Of a stretch of DNA of 64,000 nt, positions 46,962-59,410 are shown piece after piece. How positions within the stretch are numbered: the stretch's first letter is position 1; the number at the start of each line of letters is the position of its first letter. Made by a program: the position numbers and the translations under genes. This DNA is from Lineus longissimus (Eukaryota; Nemertea; Pilidiophora; Heteronemertea; Lineidae). The stretch spans positions 15,331,501 through 15,395,500 of the forward strand of contig NC_088308.1 in the NCBI RefSeq assembly GCF_910592395.1. Direction: 5' to 3'. The notes beneath the pieces were generated by a model. That model had not been told where the DNA came from and did no database searches. It worked only from the letters and a program-made list of their open reading frames with translations.

Positions 46962-47431
46962 AAAGTAAATATTGCCCGCCAAGGAGTGTAACATGCTGAA
47001 TGTCGTCACACCGGGAGACATGGCAAAATGTCGACCGGCTGGAGTGGGCCAACATTGCGAATACCACACGGTCACGTGACGTATATCAGCCAGTCAAATT
47101 CACAGAATCTCACTTGAGGTATGAGATACTGTATTATTTCAACAATATTTCAACATGTAAGGCAGCAGCCATCTTGAATTTTGACACTGTGACCTACTTT
47201 TTGATAGGGTTCTTACCTATATATGCCTATATATACCCAATCACCAAATTTAGCTTTGATACCTCGCTGACATCTCCAGATATCACGTTCACAAGTGGCC
47301 AGAAGGACTGATAGACTGACGGACAGAGGGTATTTTCATGTCCCCCTTTCGCTCAGCTGAGAGATGGGGCACAATAACGCATTTTACTTTAATCAAAATG
47401 TTCATATGGACAGAAGGATTTGTGACAACCC
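46962..47431. other. Non-coding sequence, possible repeat end
   Basis: Contains TGATAGACTGACGGACAGAGG and CATGTCCCCCTTTCGCTCAGC (about 47309-47360), resembling the microsatellite and terminal stretch of the repeats in this window. Nothing else recognised. Confidence 0.35.
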
Positions 47432-48376
47432 CAAGGAGGATACCGCGGTGACGTCACATCACGTGATCCCGACCCATATTAGTGATCGCTATGGCCAATC
47501 AGATTCAGTCTACTGACAGCACCAGCACTGAACACATCTCCACGTCTCACTGTCTGGTGCGCTCCTGTACACAAAAACACTGATAGACATGAAATATTGC
47601 AATACCTAGTATGGATTCTTCCTGTGTAAAATAAAATTTACAGAGCAGATTAACTTCCACGAATAAAAAAGACGTTTGGCGTGGCCAAAGTGCGGAAATA
47701 ATGTCTCCGCTAAAATACACTACGAAATACACTAGGCAATGCACTACGCAATATACAGTAGAGATGCAGTTGAGTTTGTTATTGTTTTGACTTAAAAGCC
47801 CGTCCATATCATAATATATTCATGTATTCATGAAGTATGAACTCATTTCTGTCCCATTCAACTCTAAGAACAGTCAATTTCTCCTTAAATCATCACCGAA
47901 ACCGCGATATCCGCAGGAAGATTTCGTTCTAGTATCCGAAAATGCATGATCTTACAGGGGCGCTAACTCGACAAATAGAGGGGATCTATGGGGATCTATG
48001 CGAGTTTTAGGTATTACAGGTCTCGAACTTGTAAAATCTGTAAACATGCCTCCAAATCCCATTATGATAATGAAGAGATTGCCCCATATCTGGGAGACTG
48101 TTTTGAAACCATCGCTAATTTTGGAAGATCGGTGTCCGGCTATTTGGTTTAAAAAACCCTATTTTTCCCCATCAAAACAGCACTTTTCATTATTCAAATG
48201 ATAGCTTATTGTCTGAAGACTTATTTCATAGCAGAAAAGTACTAATAACTCTGATTTGATGCGAAAAATCTAACTTTTTTGATGACTTGATTTTCCCTTG
48301 GCCGTGGATCGAGTTTGTTTACAATATAACAGCGCCATCTTGGAAAAGCCATGACGTCACCGCGGTATCCTCCTTG
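47432..48376 (+). mobile_element. ~945-bp inverted-end element with ACCGCGGT and TGACGTCA in its ends
   Basis: The ends are exact inverted repeats of 25 bp: CAAGGAGGATACCGCGGTGA then CGTCA at 47432-47456, and the complement at 48352-48376. A possible CCC duplication flanks it. Each end contains two palindromes, ACCGCGGT and the CREB-type TGACGTCA. No transposase frame. The class is unknown. Confidence 0.7.
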
Positions 48377-51300
48377 CCCAGTGCACACCATATTGAAATC
48401 GGTCAGGTCTTTTTGGAGATATCACAAGTCCTATGTGTTTACATTAATATGAGCTAGACTGTGTCTTGTAATTCCAAAATCATCAATCTTCATACCACCT
48501 GAAGATAAAATGCCTAGCGTCAATGGCTTCGGAGATATGCTCCAGAGGCTGTATCGGTCCCATTTCGATTCCTCATCAATACTCTCGCCGGATTCTATTG
48601 TGTCATGACAGCGATGACCGGAATTGACCGGGGCCCGGCCCCGCCATTGCGCAACAGAATGACGGATGACGTTTGCGGGAAAACTACTGGTGAAAATGAC
48701 GGGTGGCTGATTAACAAAAGGCCCTTTATCTTCTCGTTTTTAACACATAATCCCCAATCTAATCCCCTGCCAGTATCTATCTAAAACAGCCCATCCAAAA
48801 TGATCGAAAATAATTCTGTAGTCTAAACAAAATGGGAGGACACAATACACAAATCAATGCGTGCGTACAATACAGCAATAGTGAACTTTGAAAAGACAAA
48901 CTTCTACTGCAACATATTTTCAATGATGCATTCCACAGAACACACAGGTACACTTCACTCCAAGACAAACTGCCCAAAAAATGTGCAGTGTATACGCACA
49001 GAGCAACCAAACTTAAGGTTGATTACTCCGAGGTACGCATCATAATGATAAGATACAGGTGTTTATTTGCATATTGATTAGTTGAATCGTGAAGACCAAC
49101 ACAGTATTTGCGCCTTGCGGTTTTCGCTTCTTTTTTTGTCAAAAAGATTATTTTATCTCAAACACTTATTTTGAGAGAGTCCGCAAATAAAATTTGGGTG
49201 AAATATGTACTATTTAACTACTTCTTTCAATAGATATGGGTAATTCCTTCAAAAAAGAAGGAAAGTTTAATTTCATGTAGCCTGTCATTAATTGACAGCT
49301 GTCTCCCGACGTCAGCACTGAAAGCCGATTGGTCAAAGTAGCAGACTGCTCAATTGCCCTTCAAGAATCTGAAGATCAAAGGTGTCGGGATCGAGACAGT
49401 TTTGACAAGGATAAATAGCCCTAGATGATTTATAGCGGCGCTTCCAGTCATGTGTCCATTGGCAAGATGTTGAAACTGGGCCGACTCTATTTAAAATAGG
49501 ATGCAGGTGATCGACCCCGATTCCAGGTCAAATCAAAAGAGCGCAGGGAAAAGCAGATGCAGATTCTAGATTGAACTGGATGCGAGGATGCATGTTATTT
49601 TCGATTAGGCCGCCATTGGTGGGTAGTTGCCGGGTTAAGTTAACAGAAATTGCGTGTTGGATTTTTAATGTTGTTGGAGCTTTGGATTATTATCTTCCGG
49701 GTCGTTAATTGCTGCCAATCACCTACAAAATATCCGTGTTCTGAATTAAATAAATGTTTTCCCAGCACACCCGGCATCACGTCATTGGAGAGGACGTTGC
49801 TCGTCATCTTTTTGCCGGTTCGTGTCATTGTCGCGTCGGTCAATGATCATTGGTCAGTAGGCAATTTATTTCGGTTCGTGTACTTCAAAACCTAGGTCAT
49901 TGCGGCAATAGATTTGAGGTACGAACCGCACAATACATGAGGTGACTATCAGTTTCTTGCTGGTTTCTTATCGGTCCGTAAGGGCCTAAAACCGATAATA
50001 CTTCTGGACCTGGCTGTAGTTGCAAAATTGTTGCAGTCAGAGCATTCACAACATGCAGACACGGCAGATGTGGTGGGCCGTGGAAACAATCAAAGAACAT
50101 AGTGCGGTCAATGCAACTCCATTGTCGTTGAGAGGGCATAATAAACAAATTTTGTTAAAAGTACTTCTTCAAAAATGGGTCAACATATTCTGATCTGTTG
50201 CTTCCATACGAAAGAGTCCAATGATCTACTTACTTTGCAGATATATTGGATGATATTGGAGGTGGATCCCAACACAAAATAGGTACACTTGCCAACTGTA
50301 CATGGATGTCATAGATCCCCTGAAATAAACAATAATTAGTTAGGTCCATTGGTTAGTGTGTATAGTATTATCCTAAAGTAATCATGACAGAAGTAACTAA
50401 CATCTAAAAAATGGCTTCACTGGCAAGAAAATTCCTGTCGAGAACAATAATAATAATAATAATAATAATATTATCAGTGCAGTGCCCTAGTAAGCGCGCA
50501 GCGCCTTTAGGTTGGGGGGAAACCCCCCAAACCCCCTGGCTGGGACCCTGCTATAGTTCCTTCCGCCAATTTTTTGTTTTGATAGACAGTTTTCTCCGTG
50601 TATCGCATTAGCAGTAACTCAACACCATCGTCATAATAGCCGGCAAAGAAATGGAAAATGTCCCCCTCCCCCCCGAAAGGTGTCCAGACTATCGTAGTCT
50701 GGGACTCTGGCAGATTCTAATGTAAAGTGCAAGCTCTATTGAACTCGGGCAACTGTCGCCATGGAGAGCCCCCCCCCTACCCCCATCCTTCTGACATGTT
50801 TTAGCTAGTGCATTGGGGGAAGGCCCCTCAACCCCCCTATTGGCCTCTCAATAAGTCCTTCTGAGCTGCTTACCCCGGGGTGCTTGAGTGGAACCTCCAA
50901 ACCTTCATGATGGTGCAGGCCTTTTACACGTTTAACCCAGAGCGAGGAAGAGGTACTCCTAAGATGGTACCCTCACTGCAACCCTCAACCATCATTACCC
51001 TTCCTTTTTACTGGCATGATATTGGCAAGACTACCAAGAGGTCGTACTGGTGGCTTCTTTGAGACAATTGCTTGTGGTCGTACCTGGGCAACCAATTCAA
51101 GGGGTCAGGGATCAGGTTTTTCCCCCACCAACATGTTGCCGAATGGTTAATGCATAAAAAATTGGTTGGAAAGAGTTTTTGCAGGCCAAGAGACTGGAAG
51201 ACAATTGACTCTTGAGGAACACCAGACTGATGAACCTGAGGAACATAGAACCCTCTTCATACCTGGGAGCATAAAAAGCCTGCTAGCGAATATTGATTAT

Positions 51301-51809
51301 TCTTTAGAAAAAACCAGAAGATCTGCAAAACCAATGGTACCCCATACAAAGATACATTCCTCCTTAAGGTGTCTTCGGATCCCACCACGGCCCATGTGGA
51401 ATTCGTTCAAAAGGTTTATTGAAATCTCAAAATAATTTTTTTTTTCTCGAACGCCTGCCCGTCTTTTGCTTCATTATTTCGGGATTATATCCATCTTAAG
51501 CATCTTTTGGATATTATCACTAAAGTATCAAAAATCAAAACACATATGTCGGGGGGTAAACACCCAGAAATTGAAGTTTGATTAAAAAACAGTGAGAATA
51601 ATCGTGTGGTTCTCTCTCGGAGCTCAGAATAGTCGAGTTGCTACTTTCGCGTGTTTATCTCTTCTGGCGGCCATTTTAATTCAAATTTAAGCCATTTGAA
51701 ACGAATCCATGGACTTGAGAAACATTGTTTACATTGGATGACGTCGTATGCACGTTAACCATAGTAGCGCTTCGCAGAAAAGCCTTCAGCTTTTCTGCTG
51801 CGCGCTTAT
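48377..51809. other. Long non-coding stretch with low-complexity patches
   Basis: Contains a small hairpin TTGGGGGG-AAA-CCCCCCAA near 50513-50531, an ATA microsatellite at about 50446-50471, and several C-rich runs (50660-50780). No frame has a recognisable domain. Confidence 0.4.
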
Positions 51810-51864
51810 AATATAATATTGTAGTGCTTATATAGCGCTTCTCAGAACGATTGCTGTTTAAGCA

Positions 51865-53380
51865 CTACTCCCCATAAAACTTCTTGAATAACCAGGTCTT
51901 TAACCCATTTTTGAATGCTGCAGTGGACTCCTGGGAAGTTATGTTTTGTGGCAGCTCATTCCACAAGCGTGCAGCACCGACAGAGAAACACCTGTCACCA
52001 TAGGCGGTTTTGGTGCGCTTTACATGCAGTTTGTTACTGCTTGTGGAACGTGTCTGCCTTGGACCAGATTGAAACTTAACTAGCTATTTGAGGTACGCAG
52101 GAGCTCTTCCCTGCACTACCTTGTGTGTTGTTGTGAGCAGTTTGTATTCAATACGCATTTTGACTGGGAGCCAATGCAGAGAGTGCAGAACCGGCGAGAT
52201 GTGGTCACGTTTGCATGTTCATGAGATAACTCTAGCAGCAGCATTCTGCACCCTCTGCAGTGGGGCTACAGATTTTTTAGGAAGGGCATAGAGCAGGGCG
52301 TTGTTGTAATCCAGTTTAGAGATGACGAGTGCTTGAACCAATTTCTTGGTGCTATCCACATCAAGGTATTTGCGGATACGGCCAATGCTGTGCAGGTTGG
52401 CGAAGGCACTTTGACACACCTTCTTCACATGGACTGACATGGTCGTGTGGTTGTCGAACCAAGCACCAAGATCCCGCACAGCATCGACGCTTGGCAATAT
52501 CTCACCATCCACCTTGATATGAGTGATGGATGGTGATCTTCTGGGAGAGGAGACAGACATGAACTTGGTTTTGGAGCCATTGAAACACAAGTTGTTCTCA
52601 ATAAGCCAATTCCCTATGCTCTGAATGCAATGTTCAATGCTGTCAACAGTGCACTTCCCTTGTGCCAAGTCACCGCTTGGAAAAATACCAAGAAGCTGAT
52701 TGTCATCAGCAAACATTTCGTAGGAATAAACTGCACGGCAGTGGTAGCATGTACACATTAAAAAGTACTGGACCTAACACTGATCCTTGTGGTACACCAG
52801 TGACCAGCTCAGAGGTGCTGGACGTATATCCATTTATGGACACGAATGTCTGGCGACCACTGAGGTAGGAGGAGAACCATTGCAGCACATTCCCAGAGAG
52901 ACCAATAAGCTTCTGTAGCCTATTGAGAAGCACAGAATGTCTGACAGTGTCAAAAGCAGCTGACAAATCTAATAACACCATTAGAACCTCGTTCTTTGAG
53001 TACATTGCACTAAGAATTTCATTGGCAACTTTCAACAGAACAGTCTCTGTGCTGTGATGTTCTCGATAAGCCGATTGGTGTGGCTCATATAGTCCCTCGG
53101 AATACATGTGTTGCTTTAACCTCGAAGCAACAACTCTTTCTAGAAGTTTTGAGAGAAACGTTAGGTTAGAGACTGGTCTATAATTCGCTAGAATGTTTTT
53201 ATCCAGCGTTTTTTTCCTCAGCAATGGTGGAATTAGAGCCTGTTTCATTGATGCAGGCATTTCACCAAGTAGTAGTGACTTGTTTATAATCCGAACGAGA
53301 ACAGGAAGTAACTCATCTTGACACTTGCGTTAGAGCCAAGTGGGGATCGGATCAAGACAGCAGGACTTCATAGGTGCTGC
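51865..53380 (-). pseudogene. LINE ORF2, reverse transcriptase and C-terminal part
   Basis: 53260-52706 has the RT N-terminal motifs (NYRPVSNLTFLSKLLERVV, LLDLSAAFDTVRH, GVPQGSVLGPVLF). A frameshift near 52745 leads into 52758-52219 with the catalytic FADDNQL, GSKTKFM and the thumb-like segment LDYNNALLYALP. The same phase continues past stops at about 52220 and 52085 to the C-terminal motif SVGAARLWNELP and KTWLFKKFYGE, ending at 51865. An additional stop lies near 53331. Catalytic residues are preserved, but the copy cannot make a full protein. Confidence 0.8.
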
Positions 53381-53399
53381 CATGATAATTTTCCGAAGT

Positions 53400-54977
53400 T
53401 CATCTTCCGAGCATGAACGCATAAAGTTCTGTCACCGGAAGATGTGCACCTAGGGGGACTAGTTGGAAGACACCGAGGTCACCACTCCTTTTTTTTTCCA
53501 GTTTCAGTTGAATCTTACCAATTTTCTCAGTGAAGAAATTACTGAAAATCTTAGCTAGCTCCTGGGTATCAGTGTGCTCTGGTAGCAACACCATTTTGTT
53601 ACTACCCAGAAGAAGCTTCACAGTTCTGAACAGGTCTTTACTACTGGCACCCTCGACCTTCTCTTTGTAGAAAGTCGATTTAGAGTCCAGAATCATTTTC
53701 GAAACTTTGCAGCTCTGAGCGCGATAAAGCTGCCGATTGATTTCATTCTTGTCTTCTGGCCATTTACGTTTGTACTTATTGCGGATACGCCTTTCACTGT
53801 TGATTTCCTTGCTAAGCCATGGGAGTCTCTTTCCTTGAGACACTGACCGAGAAACCAAAGGCGCATGCTTGTCAACAATGTCCATAAGGCAATCGTTATA
53901 TTGCTCCACAAGACTGTCCAAGTCCCCACAGGGGGTTTGAATCATTGGTGATTCCTTGACATCAGCACGAAATGACGCGATATCAATGTCCCTGAATCTC
54001 CTGTAAGAAACTTTACTCTTAGTATCAGTCTTGGGTCTCGCAAAGCAAACAGAGCAAAACAACGCAAAATGATCTGGCGGCATCGATGGATCTACGGATG
54101 TCTCGGACACTAAGTTCTCCACACTTTTAGAGATAACAAGGTCTAAGATATGTCCCTTGATGTGTGTTGGTTCACAAACACTTTGTACAAGACCAAATGT
54201 TTCAAGTAACTGGTTGAACTTAATCATATTCTGATCGTGATCTTTATCAACGTGGATATTAAAGTCACCAGTGATGATTAGGTTTTTCGAGGTTGCCACC
54301 ACATCCTCTAGCAGGGTTGAAAATTCCTCTAAGAAATTCCCAAGGTTTCTTGGATATGGGTCGGGGCTGTAAAGTGCAATGATTCGAATTGAACCATTCA
54401 CTGATGTCAACGATACATCCAGATGTTCAAAGAAACGAAACGACTTGTCATGATGTTTAGAAAAATTAAAACCAGCCTTTAGCATGATGGCCATCCTGCC
54501 CCCTTGGCTTGAAGTTCTAGGCTCATGGATAAAATGATAATCCGGTAACTCGTTTTCAAGTTCAGATATTGTTATGTTGTCGGATTCATTTCCTCGAAGC
54601 CAGGTCTCAGTCAAGACAATCACATCTGCCCTATTACTCATAGCTGCTTCACTAAGGTTCAACACTTTTTCTCTGATTGATCTCGAATTCCAAGTCATCA
54701 ATTTCAAATGATCATGAACTATCCTGCCTTTTGTGTGTGAACCAGCTCATTTTCCCCTCCTAGTAGAAGTCCTTTTGAATATTTGCAAAGTCCTCAAGCA
54801 CTTGACTAAATCTGGCGAAATTGACGACTTCCTCACTGCCAGCCTTATTGAATTCAACTCAGTTCTGGAATGTGACATGTTTCCACCTGAATGATCACTA
54901 CCTGCGGCATGTAAACAAATATGTACATGAAGTACACTCTGTACAGAGAGTACTAACACAGTGCATTGAAACAACAT
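53400..54977 (-). pseudogene. LINE ORF2, endonuclease part
   Basis: The frame from 54707 to 53400 (435 codons) encodes an APE-type endonuclease with the expected order of motifs: TWNSRS (Asn), VLTETWL (Glu), GGRMAIML, LYSPDPYPRN, ITGDFNIH, HILDLVIS and PPDHF (Asp-His). The endonuclease nicks chromosomal DNA to prime reverse transcription. The upstream part, 54977-54747, is in the same frame and is separated by one TGA at about 54749, so the original frame was longer. A long linker follows the endonuclease. Near 53430 the frame is lost and the RT continues in another phase. Confidence 0.8.
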
Positions 54978-55214
54978 GGCACCCTATCCCTCCATGAGCC
55001 CAACTGTCAAAAATGTTAGATGGTTGGAACCAAACAGAATCGATACTTTTCCACTAGAAATTTGTCCAGCAATGTCCTTGCCTATTCACAGTAGCACTGC
55101 AGCACTTTATTTCTATGACTGATTGCTCGAGCCTGGTGAATTTTGGAGATGTTTGGGGAGCTGAAGGAGCTGCTGCTAAGCGCTCACTTTACCAATATAT
55201 CCTTTGGCCAATGA

Positions 55215-55276
55215 CCAAATAAAAAGGCCATCGGCCATTGTGATCACCGTATAGATATTTGTGGTGGTTAGGAATT
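55215..55276 (+). repeat. H1-like repeat, left end (interrupted)
   Basis: AAAAAGGCCATCGGCCATTG then TGATCACCG, an H1-like palindromic start. It is interrupted by the foldback element, and the sequence continues at 56305. Confidence 0.55.
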
Positions 55277-56304
55277 TATGGCAAGCCAAAGCGGAATTTA
55301 TTCAAGACTTTAGAATTACCATTCAAGAAGTTAAATATAAGTTCAAGAAGGAAATATATGTTCAAGACTAAAATATGTTCAACCTTGAATCAAATGTTTT
55401 CAATCTTGAATAAAATATGTTCAACCTTGAATAAAATATGTTCAACCTTGAATCAAATGTTTTCAACCTTGAATAAAATATGTTCAACCTTGAATAAAAT
55501 ATGTTCAACCTTGAATAAAATATGTCCAACCTTGAACAAAATATATTCAACCTTGAACAAAATATATTCAAGACTCACGTGACCATATTCAAGACGCACG
55601 TGACCACAAAATTGATGACGTAGAGCGTAGAATCTGTGGTACTTCTGATGCGTTCTGTTTCACGACATGATTGATTGCCTGTATAGCCTAAACACTCAAA
55701 CATGTCAAAAGACAACGAGAATCCGATACAGTGGTGTAGGCCTTAAGAATGAAAGGTGAGAGGCATTGCGCATTTTGAACCTATAATTTGCCTGATATGT
55801 CTGTGAAACATGTATCGACTCTGAAATTCACTCGGCATCCATGTCATGATGTGTAGGATTACAGTACATGTCAGGGTGAAGGCGGCTAGGTACGTGTACA
55901 ACCATGTGTCAAAACCTCGTGCGAACAATTCGAGCTCCGAAACGCAACACAAGTACCATGGGTTCGGGAAAGTCCGGACGCGGGTTCGGGAAAGTCCGTA
56001 AAGCATCAAAACATGAGCAACTACGTCATCAATTTTGTGGTCACGTGCGTCTTGAATATGGTCACGTGAGTCTTGAATATATTTTGTTCAAGGTTGAATA
56101 TATTTTGTTCAAGGTTGGACATATTTTATTCAAGGTTGAACATATTTTATTCAAGGTTGAACATATTTTATTCAAGGTTGAAAACATTTGATTCAAGGTT
56201 GAACATATTTTAGTCTTGAACATATATTTCCTTCTTGAACTTATATTTAACTTCTTGAATGGTAATTCTAAAGTCTTGAATAAATTCCGCTTTGGCTTGC
56301 CATA
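55277..56304 (+). mobile_element. Foldback element with 21-bp repeats in its arms
   Basis: Two long inverted arms (about 55277-55615 and 56021-56304) flank a ~405-bp centre. The tips read TATGGCAAGCC. Each arm contains tandem copies of a 21-bp unit of the type ATGTTCAACCTTGAATAAA: nine in the left arm, six in the right. The arm bases contain CACGTGACC boxes. The target duplication GGAATT (55271-55276 and 56305-56310) confirms transposition. The long low-complexity frames in both arms are artefacts of the 21-bp repeats. Class unknown (foldback or long-TIR DNA element). Confidence 0.8.
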
Positions 56305-56649
56305 GGAATTCATACTGGTTAAAAAACATGCAAGTCTTTATAGTGTAGGTCAAATCAAAATCGGTATGACATGTGATTCTTTAAGTACCGACCATTGCAA
56401 TATTATGGAAAACAAGTCACTTATAAGCAATATTTTGCACTTTTTACCTTTTCAGTTTTGGTCCCTGGTGGCCAAGTCAAGAATCAAATTGGACTGAAAT
56501 TCACTGTATCAGCTTATCTGACTGATAGGGTCAGGTGTACCAAGTTTCAAGTTGTTAGCTTTAGCGGTTTAGAAACGTATTATTGTTACACTCAAACAAC
56601 CGATTTAAGCCATTTGACCTTTTTGATCTACCATAAAGTTATATTGAAA
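56305..56649 (+). repeat. Continuation of the interrupted ~300-bp monomer repeat
   Basis: Has the blocks AGGTCAAATCAAAATCGG, TGGTGGCCAAGTCAAGAATC and TTCAAGTTGTTAGCTTTAGCG of the monomer family. It breaks again at about 56650 and resumes at about 58359 (ACAAGTCACTAATATGCAAG). The uninterrupted version GAAAACAAGTCACTAATAAG is at about 36157. Confidence 0.65.
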
Positions 56650-58358
56650 ACAAGAGCAACGCCAGGCGTAGCATATGCCCCCATGAGCACATCGAGTTGG
56701 TGTATTAGGAAAGTGTTTTTCAGACAACCCCGGGCAGCTGGTGTCATAGCTGACTGGGTTTAGTTGACATCATGAAAGAGTTATAGGTCTGTAATGCCCG
56801 CTGTACACGTTATCTTTTTCTACCCACATAAAAAGTTACATGGTTATTACTCAAAGCGATCTCATTAAAATGAGCGGAAATGGAAAAGTTTACAGACGGC
56901 TAATGGATGCACGGACGAACGGACGCACGGACGGGATGAACGGACATCGGTAAAACATAATGTCTCCGCAATGCATTACGAATTGGCGGGGGCATAAAAA
57001 TGAATTTGATCAGAAAAATGGTTCTCCTCGCAATTGATGGAAACCGATTTTAAGCACGCCGCCCTGGTGACAATCACAACAAGCCAGTTTTTGAAAGGAA
57101 CCTTCTTCCAGTCACCCCCAACGCAAATACAAAAAATGAATTTGATCGAACGAACGGTTCTCCTCGAAATTGACAGAAACCGTTTTCAAGCACGCCGAGC
57201 CTGTTTTCGAAAGGAACCCTCCTCTAGTCACCCCCAAAGACATACCAAATGTAAATTTGATCGAACGAACGGTTCTCCTCGAAATTGACGGAAACCGATT
57301 TCAAGCACGACGCCCTGTCGGCCATACTGACAATCGGAACGAGCCTGTTTTCGAAAGGAACCTTCCTCTAGTCACCCCCAACGTACAAACCACAAATAAA
57401 TTTGATCGGACAAACAGTTCTCCTCGAAATTGACGGAAACCAATTTCAAGCACGCTGCCCTGGAGGCCATAATGAGAATTGGAACAAGCCCGTTTTCGAA
57501 AGGAGCCTTCCTTTAGTAAAGGTCAACCCACAAAAAAAGTTTCGTGGTTATCGCTTAAAGCATTCTCCTAAAAATGAGCGGAAACGAAAAGTTTACAGAC
57601 GCCTGACGCCCAATGCCTGACGGACATCGGTAAAACATAATGTCTCCGCAATGCATTACGAATTGGCGGGGGCATAAAAATGAATTTGATCAGAAAAATG
57701 GTTCTCCTCGCAATTGATGGAAACCGATTTTAAGCACGCCGCCCTGGTGACAATCACAACAAGCCAGTTTTTGAAAGGAACCTTCTTCCAGTCACCCCCA
57801 ACGCAAATACAAAAAATGAATTTGATCGAACGAACGGTTCTCCTCGAAATTGACAGAAACCGTTTTCAAGCACGCCGAGCCTGTTTTCGAAAGGAACCCT
57901 CCTCTAGTCACCCCCAAAGACATACCAAATGTAAATTTGATCGAACGAACGGTTCTCCTCGAAATTGACGGAAACCGATTTCAAGCACGACGCCCTGTCG
58001 GCCATACTGACAATCGGAACGAGCCTGTTTTCGAAAGGAACCTTCCTCTAGTCACCCCCAACGTACAAACCACAAATAAATTTGATCGGACAAACAGTTC
58101 TCCTCGAAATTGACGGAAACCAATTTCAAGCACGCTGCCCTGGAGGCCATAAATGAGAATTGGAACAAGCCCGTTTTCGAAAGGAGCCTTCCTTTAGTAA
58201 AGGTCAACCCACAAAAAAAGTTTCGTGGTTATCGCTTAAAGCATTCTCCTAAAAATGAGCGGAAACGAAAAGTTTACAGACGCCTGACGCCCAATGCCTG
58301 ACGGACATCGGTAAAACATAATGCCTCTGCAAAGCTTTACGCATTGGCGGGGGCATAA
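56650..58358 (+). mobile_element. Element with TATGCCCCC/GGGGGCATA ends and tandem units
   Basis: Starts ACAAGAGCAACGCCAGG with TATGCCCCC at about 56685, and ends with ATTGGCGGGGGCATAA at 58343-58358. A GGACGAACGGACGCACGG microsatellite lies near 56910-56940. The centre is a 680-bp tandem duplication, itself made of four ~120-145-bp degenerate units also seen at 3.2-3.6 kb. It interrupts the monomer repeat. Small open frames (87, 84 and 72 codons) repeat with the units and are not genes. Confidence 0.65.
56941..58301 (+). repeat. Near-perfect tandem duplication of 680 bp
   Basis: 56941-57620 and 57621-58301 match base for base apart from one inserted A near 58151 in the second unit. Both start CGGACATCGGTAAAACATAA. 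The same phrase follows at 58302 with several changes. The identity indicates a very recent duplication or an assembly artefact. Confidence 0.85.
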
Positions 58359-58850
58359 CAAGTCACTAATATGCAAGATATTGTACTTTTTATCTTTTCA
58401 GTTTTGGCCCCCTGGTTGCCAAGTTGAGACTCAGATCAAACTCAAATTCAGCGTTAACGGTTATCTGACGTAGGGGATCATGTGTACCAAGTTTCAAGGT
58501 CATAGCTCAAGTGGTTAAGAAACATGCCATTGTTACATTTTAATGCCCAATTTAAGCCATTTGACAACTGTGACCTTGAAAAAGCAGGTCAAATCAAAAT
58601 CCCGTAGGATATGTGATGCATCCATGCTCAGAGTATCTGCCATAAAAGTGTTATCTACTTACAAGAGAGATATCACAATTTTTAAGTTTCCACATTTGGC
58701 ACCCGGTTGGCAAAGTCAAAAATAAGATTGGACCAAAAATCAGAGTGGATAAAAAATAAGAGGTCACCTGACCTGGGAGGTCCCGTGAACAGTTTCCAGT
58801 TCATAGCCCTAGCGGTTAAGTAAGGTGCCATTGGTTTTGAAACAGGATAC
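58359..58850 (+). repeat. Right part of the interrupted monomer repeat
   Basis: Contains GGCCCCCTGGTTGCCAAGTT, a core at 58562 (TGACAACTGTGACC, then AGGTCAAATC) and a second GGCACCCGGTTGGCAAAGTC block. It ends near ACAGGATACAGACAACGCCG, a decayed microsatellite. Confidence 0.6.
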
Positions 58851-59377
58851 AGACAACGCCGCCAGACGACATGCCGGACACGGGCCCCACACCATATCTA
58901 CCCCTGCTCCCTCATCCAACACTCAATTAGCCCCACCCAACCCCCTTGCACCAAAAAAAGCCAGAGACTCAAGTGTCAGGTCAGTTTTTTGGATTCAGCA
59001 TTATGGAATGTAACTGCTGAAATGCTCCCCTGGTGGGCTTCCAATTTTCTTGGCATGATGGGGTTAAGTGGAAGAGCTACACCGACTTATCAGAGGGGCC
59101 CTGTTTATTTTCCCTATGATTCAATAATCAATACTTCTTAATCACATCTTATATTCTGTGTTGTTATTGGTCGGATAAGCGGCTTTGTGCGTCCCCCTTT
59201 TTTTCACTGATCACAAGGTTGGGTTGTGACCAACAGTTTGTCGGTGACGTACAAAGACATAAAAAAGTGTCTACTCAAACACCTTGTCATTAATTTTTGG
59301 CTCACCGAGTCTCTTCAATACTGCAGTGTCCAGGGTGAAGTTCCATATGAACACTGGGACTTAACACTGGTGGGAAA
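58851..59377. other. Non-coding sequence without recognised features
   Basis: No domain-bearing frame and no clear repeat. Confidence 0.4.
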
Positions 59378-59410
59378 TAACAAGAGGCCAATGGGCCTGG
59401 CACACAGCTG
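59378..59410 (+). repeat. Palindromic 5' end of a dispersed repeat
   Basis: AACAAGAGGCCAATGGGCCT then GGCACACAGCTGA, as at 4187 and 30976. A degraded second start (GAAGAGGCCTTTGGGCGAG) follows at about 59499. Confidence 0.5.

Larger units (their letters stand above)
51810..54977 (-). mobile_element. CR1/L2-group LINE, nearly full ORF2, inactivated
   Basis: Read from 54977 down to about 51810, the element carries a 5' basic segment (ending RRGK), an apurinic-type endonuclease, a reverse transcriptase and the C-terminal tail. Its 3' end contains GAGAAGCGCTATATAAGCA and then an ATATTAT tail, typical of the group. At least two frameshifts and four stops interrupt it. The 5' end cannot be set. 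Confidence 0.8.

Noticed and set aside
55376-55570. CRISPR-like regular repeats
   Set aside because: Units are contiguous 21-mers without spacers, inside a transposon arm in a eukaryotic genome.
55259-56313. Repetitive frames with STLNKIC or SRLNIFY units in both arms of the foldback element
   Set aside because: The 21-bp tandem unit is a multiple of three, so any phase without a stop stays open. The same peptide appears from both arms because they are inverted copies.
57034-58301. Repeated small frames containing FQARRPG and FERNLPLVTP
   Set aside because: They recur once per ~130-bp subunit and are duplicated exactly with the 680-bp unit. Composition follows the repeat, not protein constraint.
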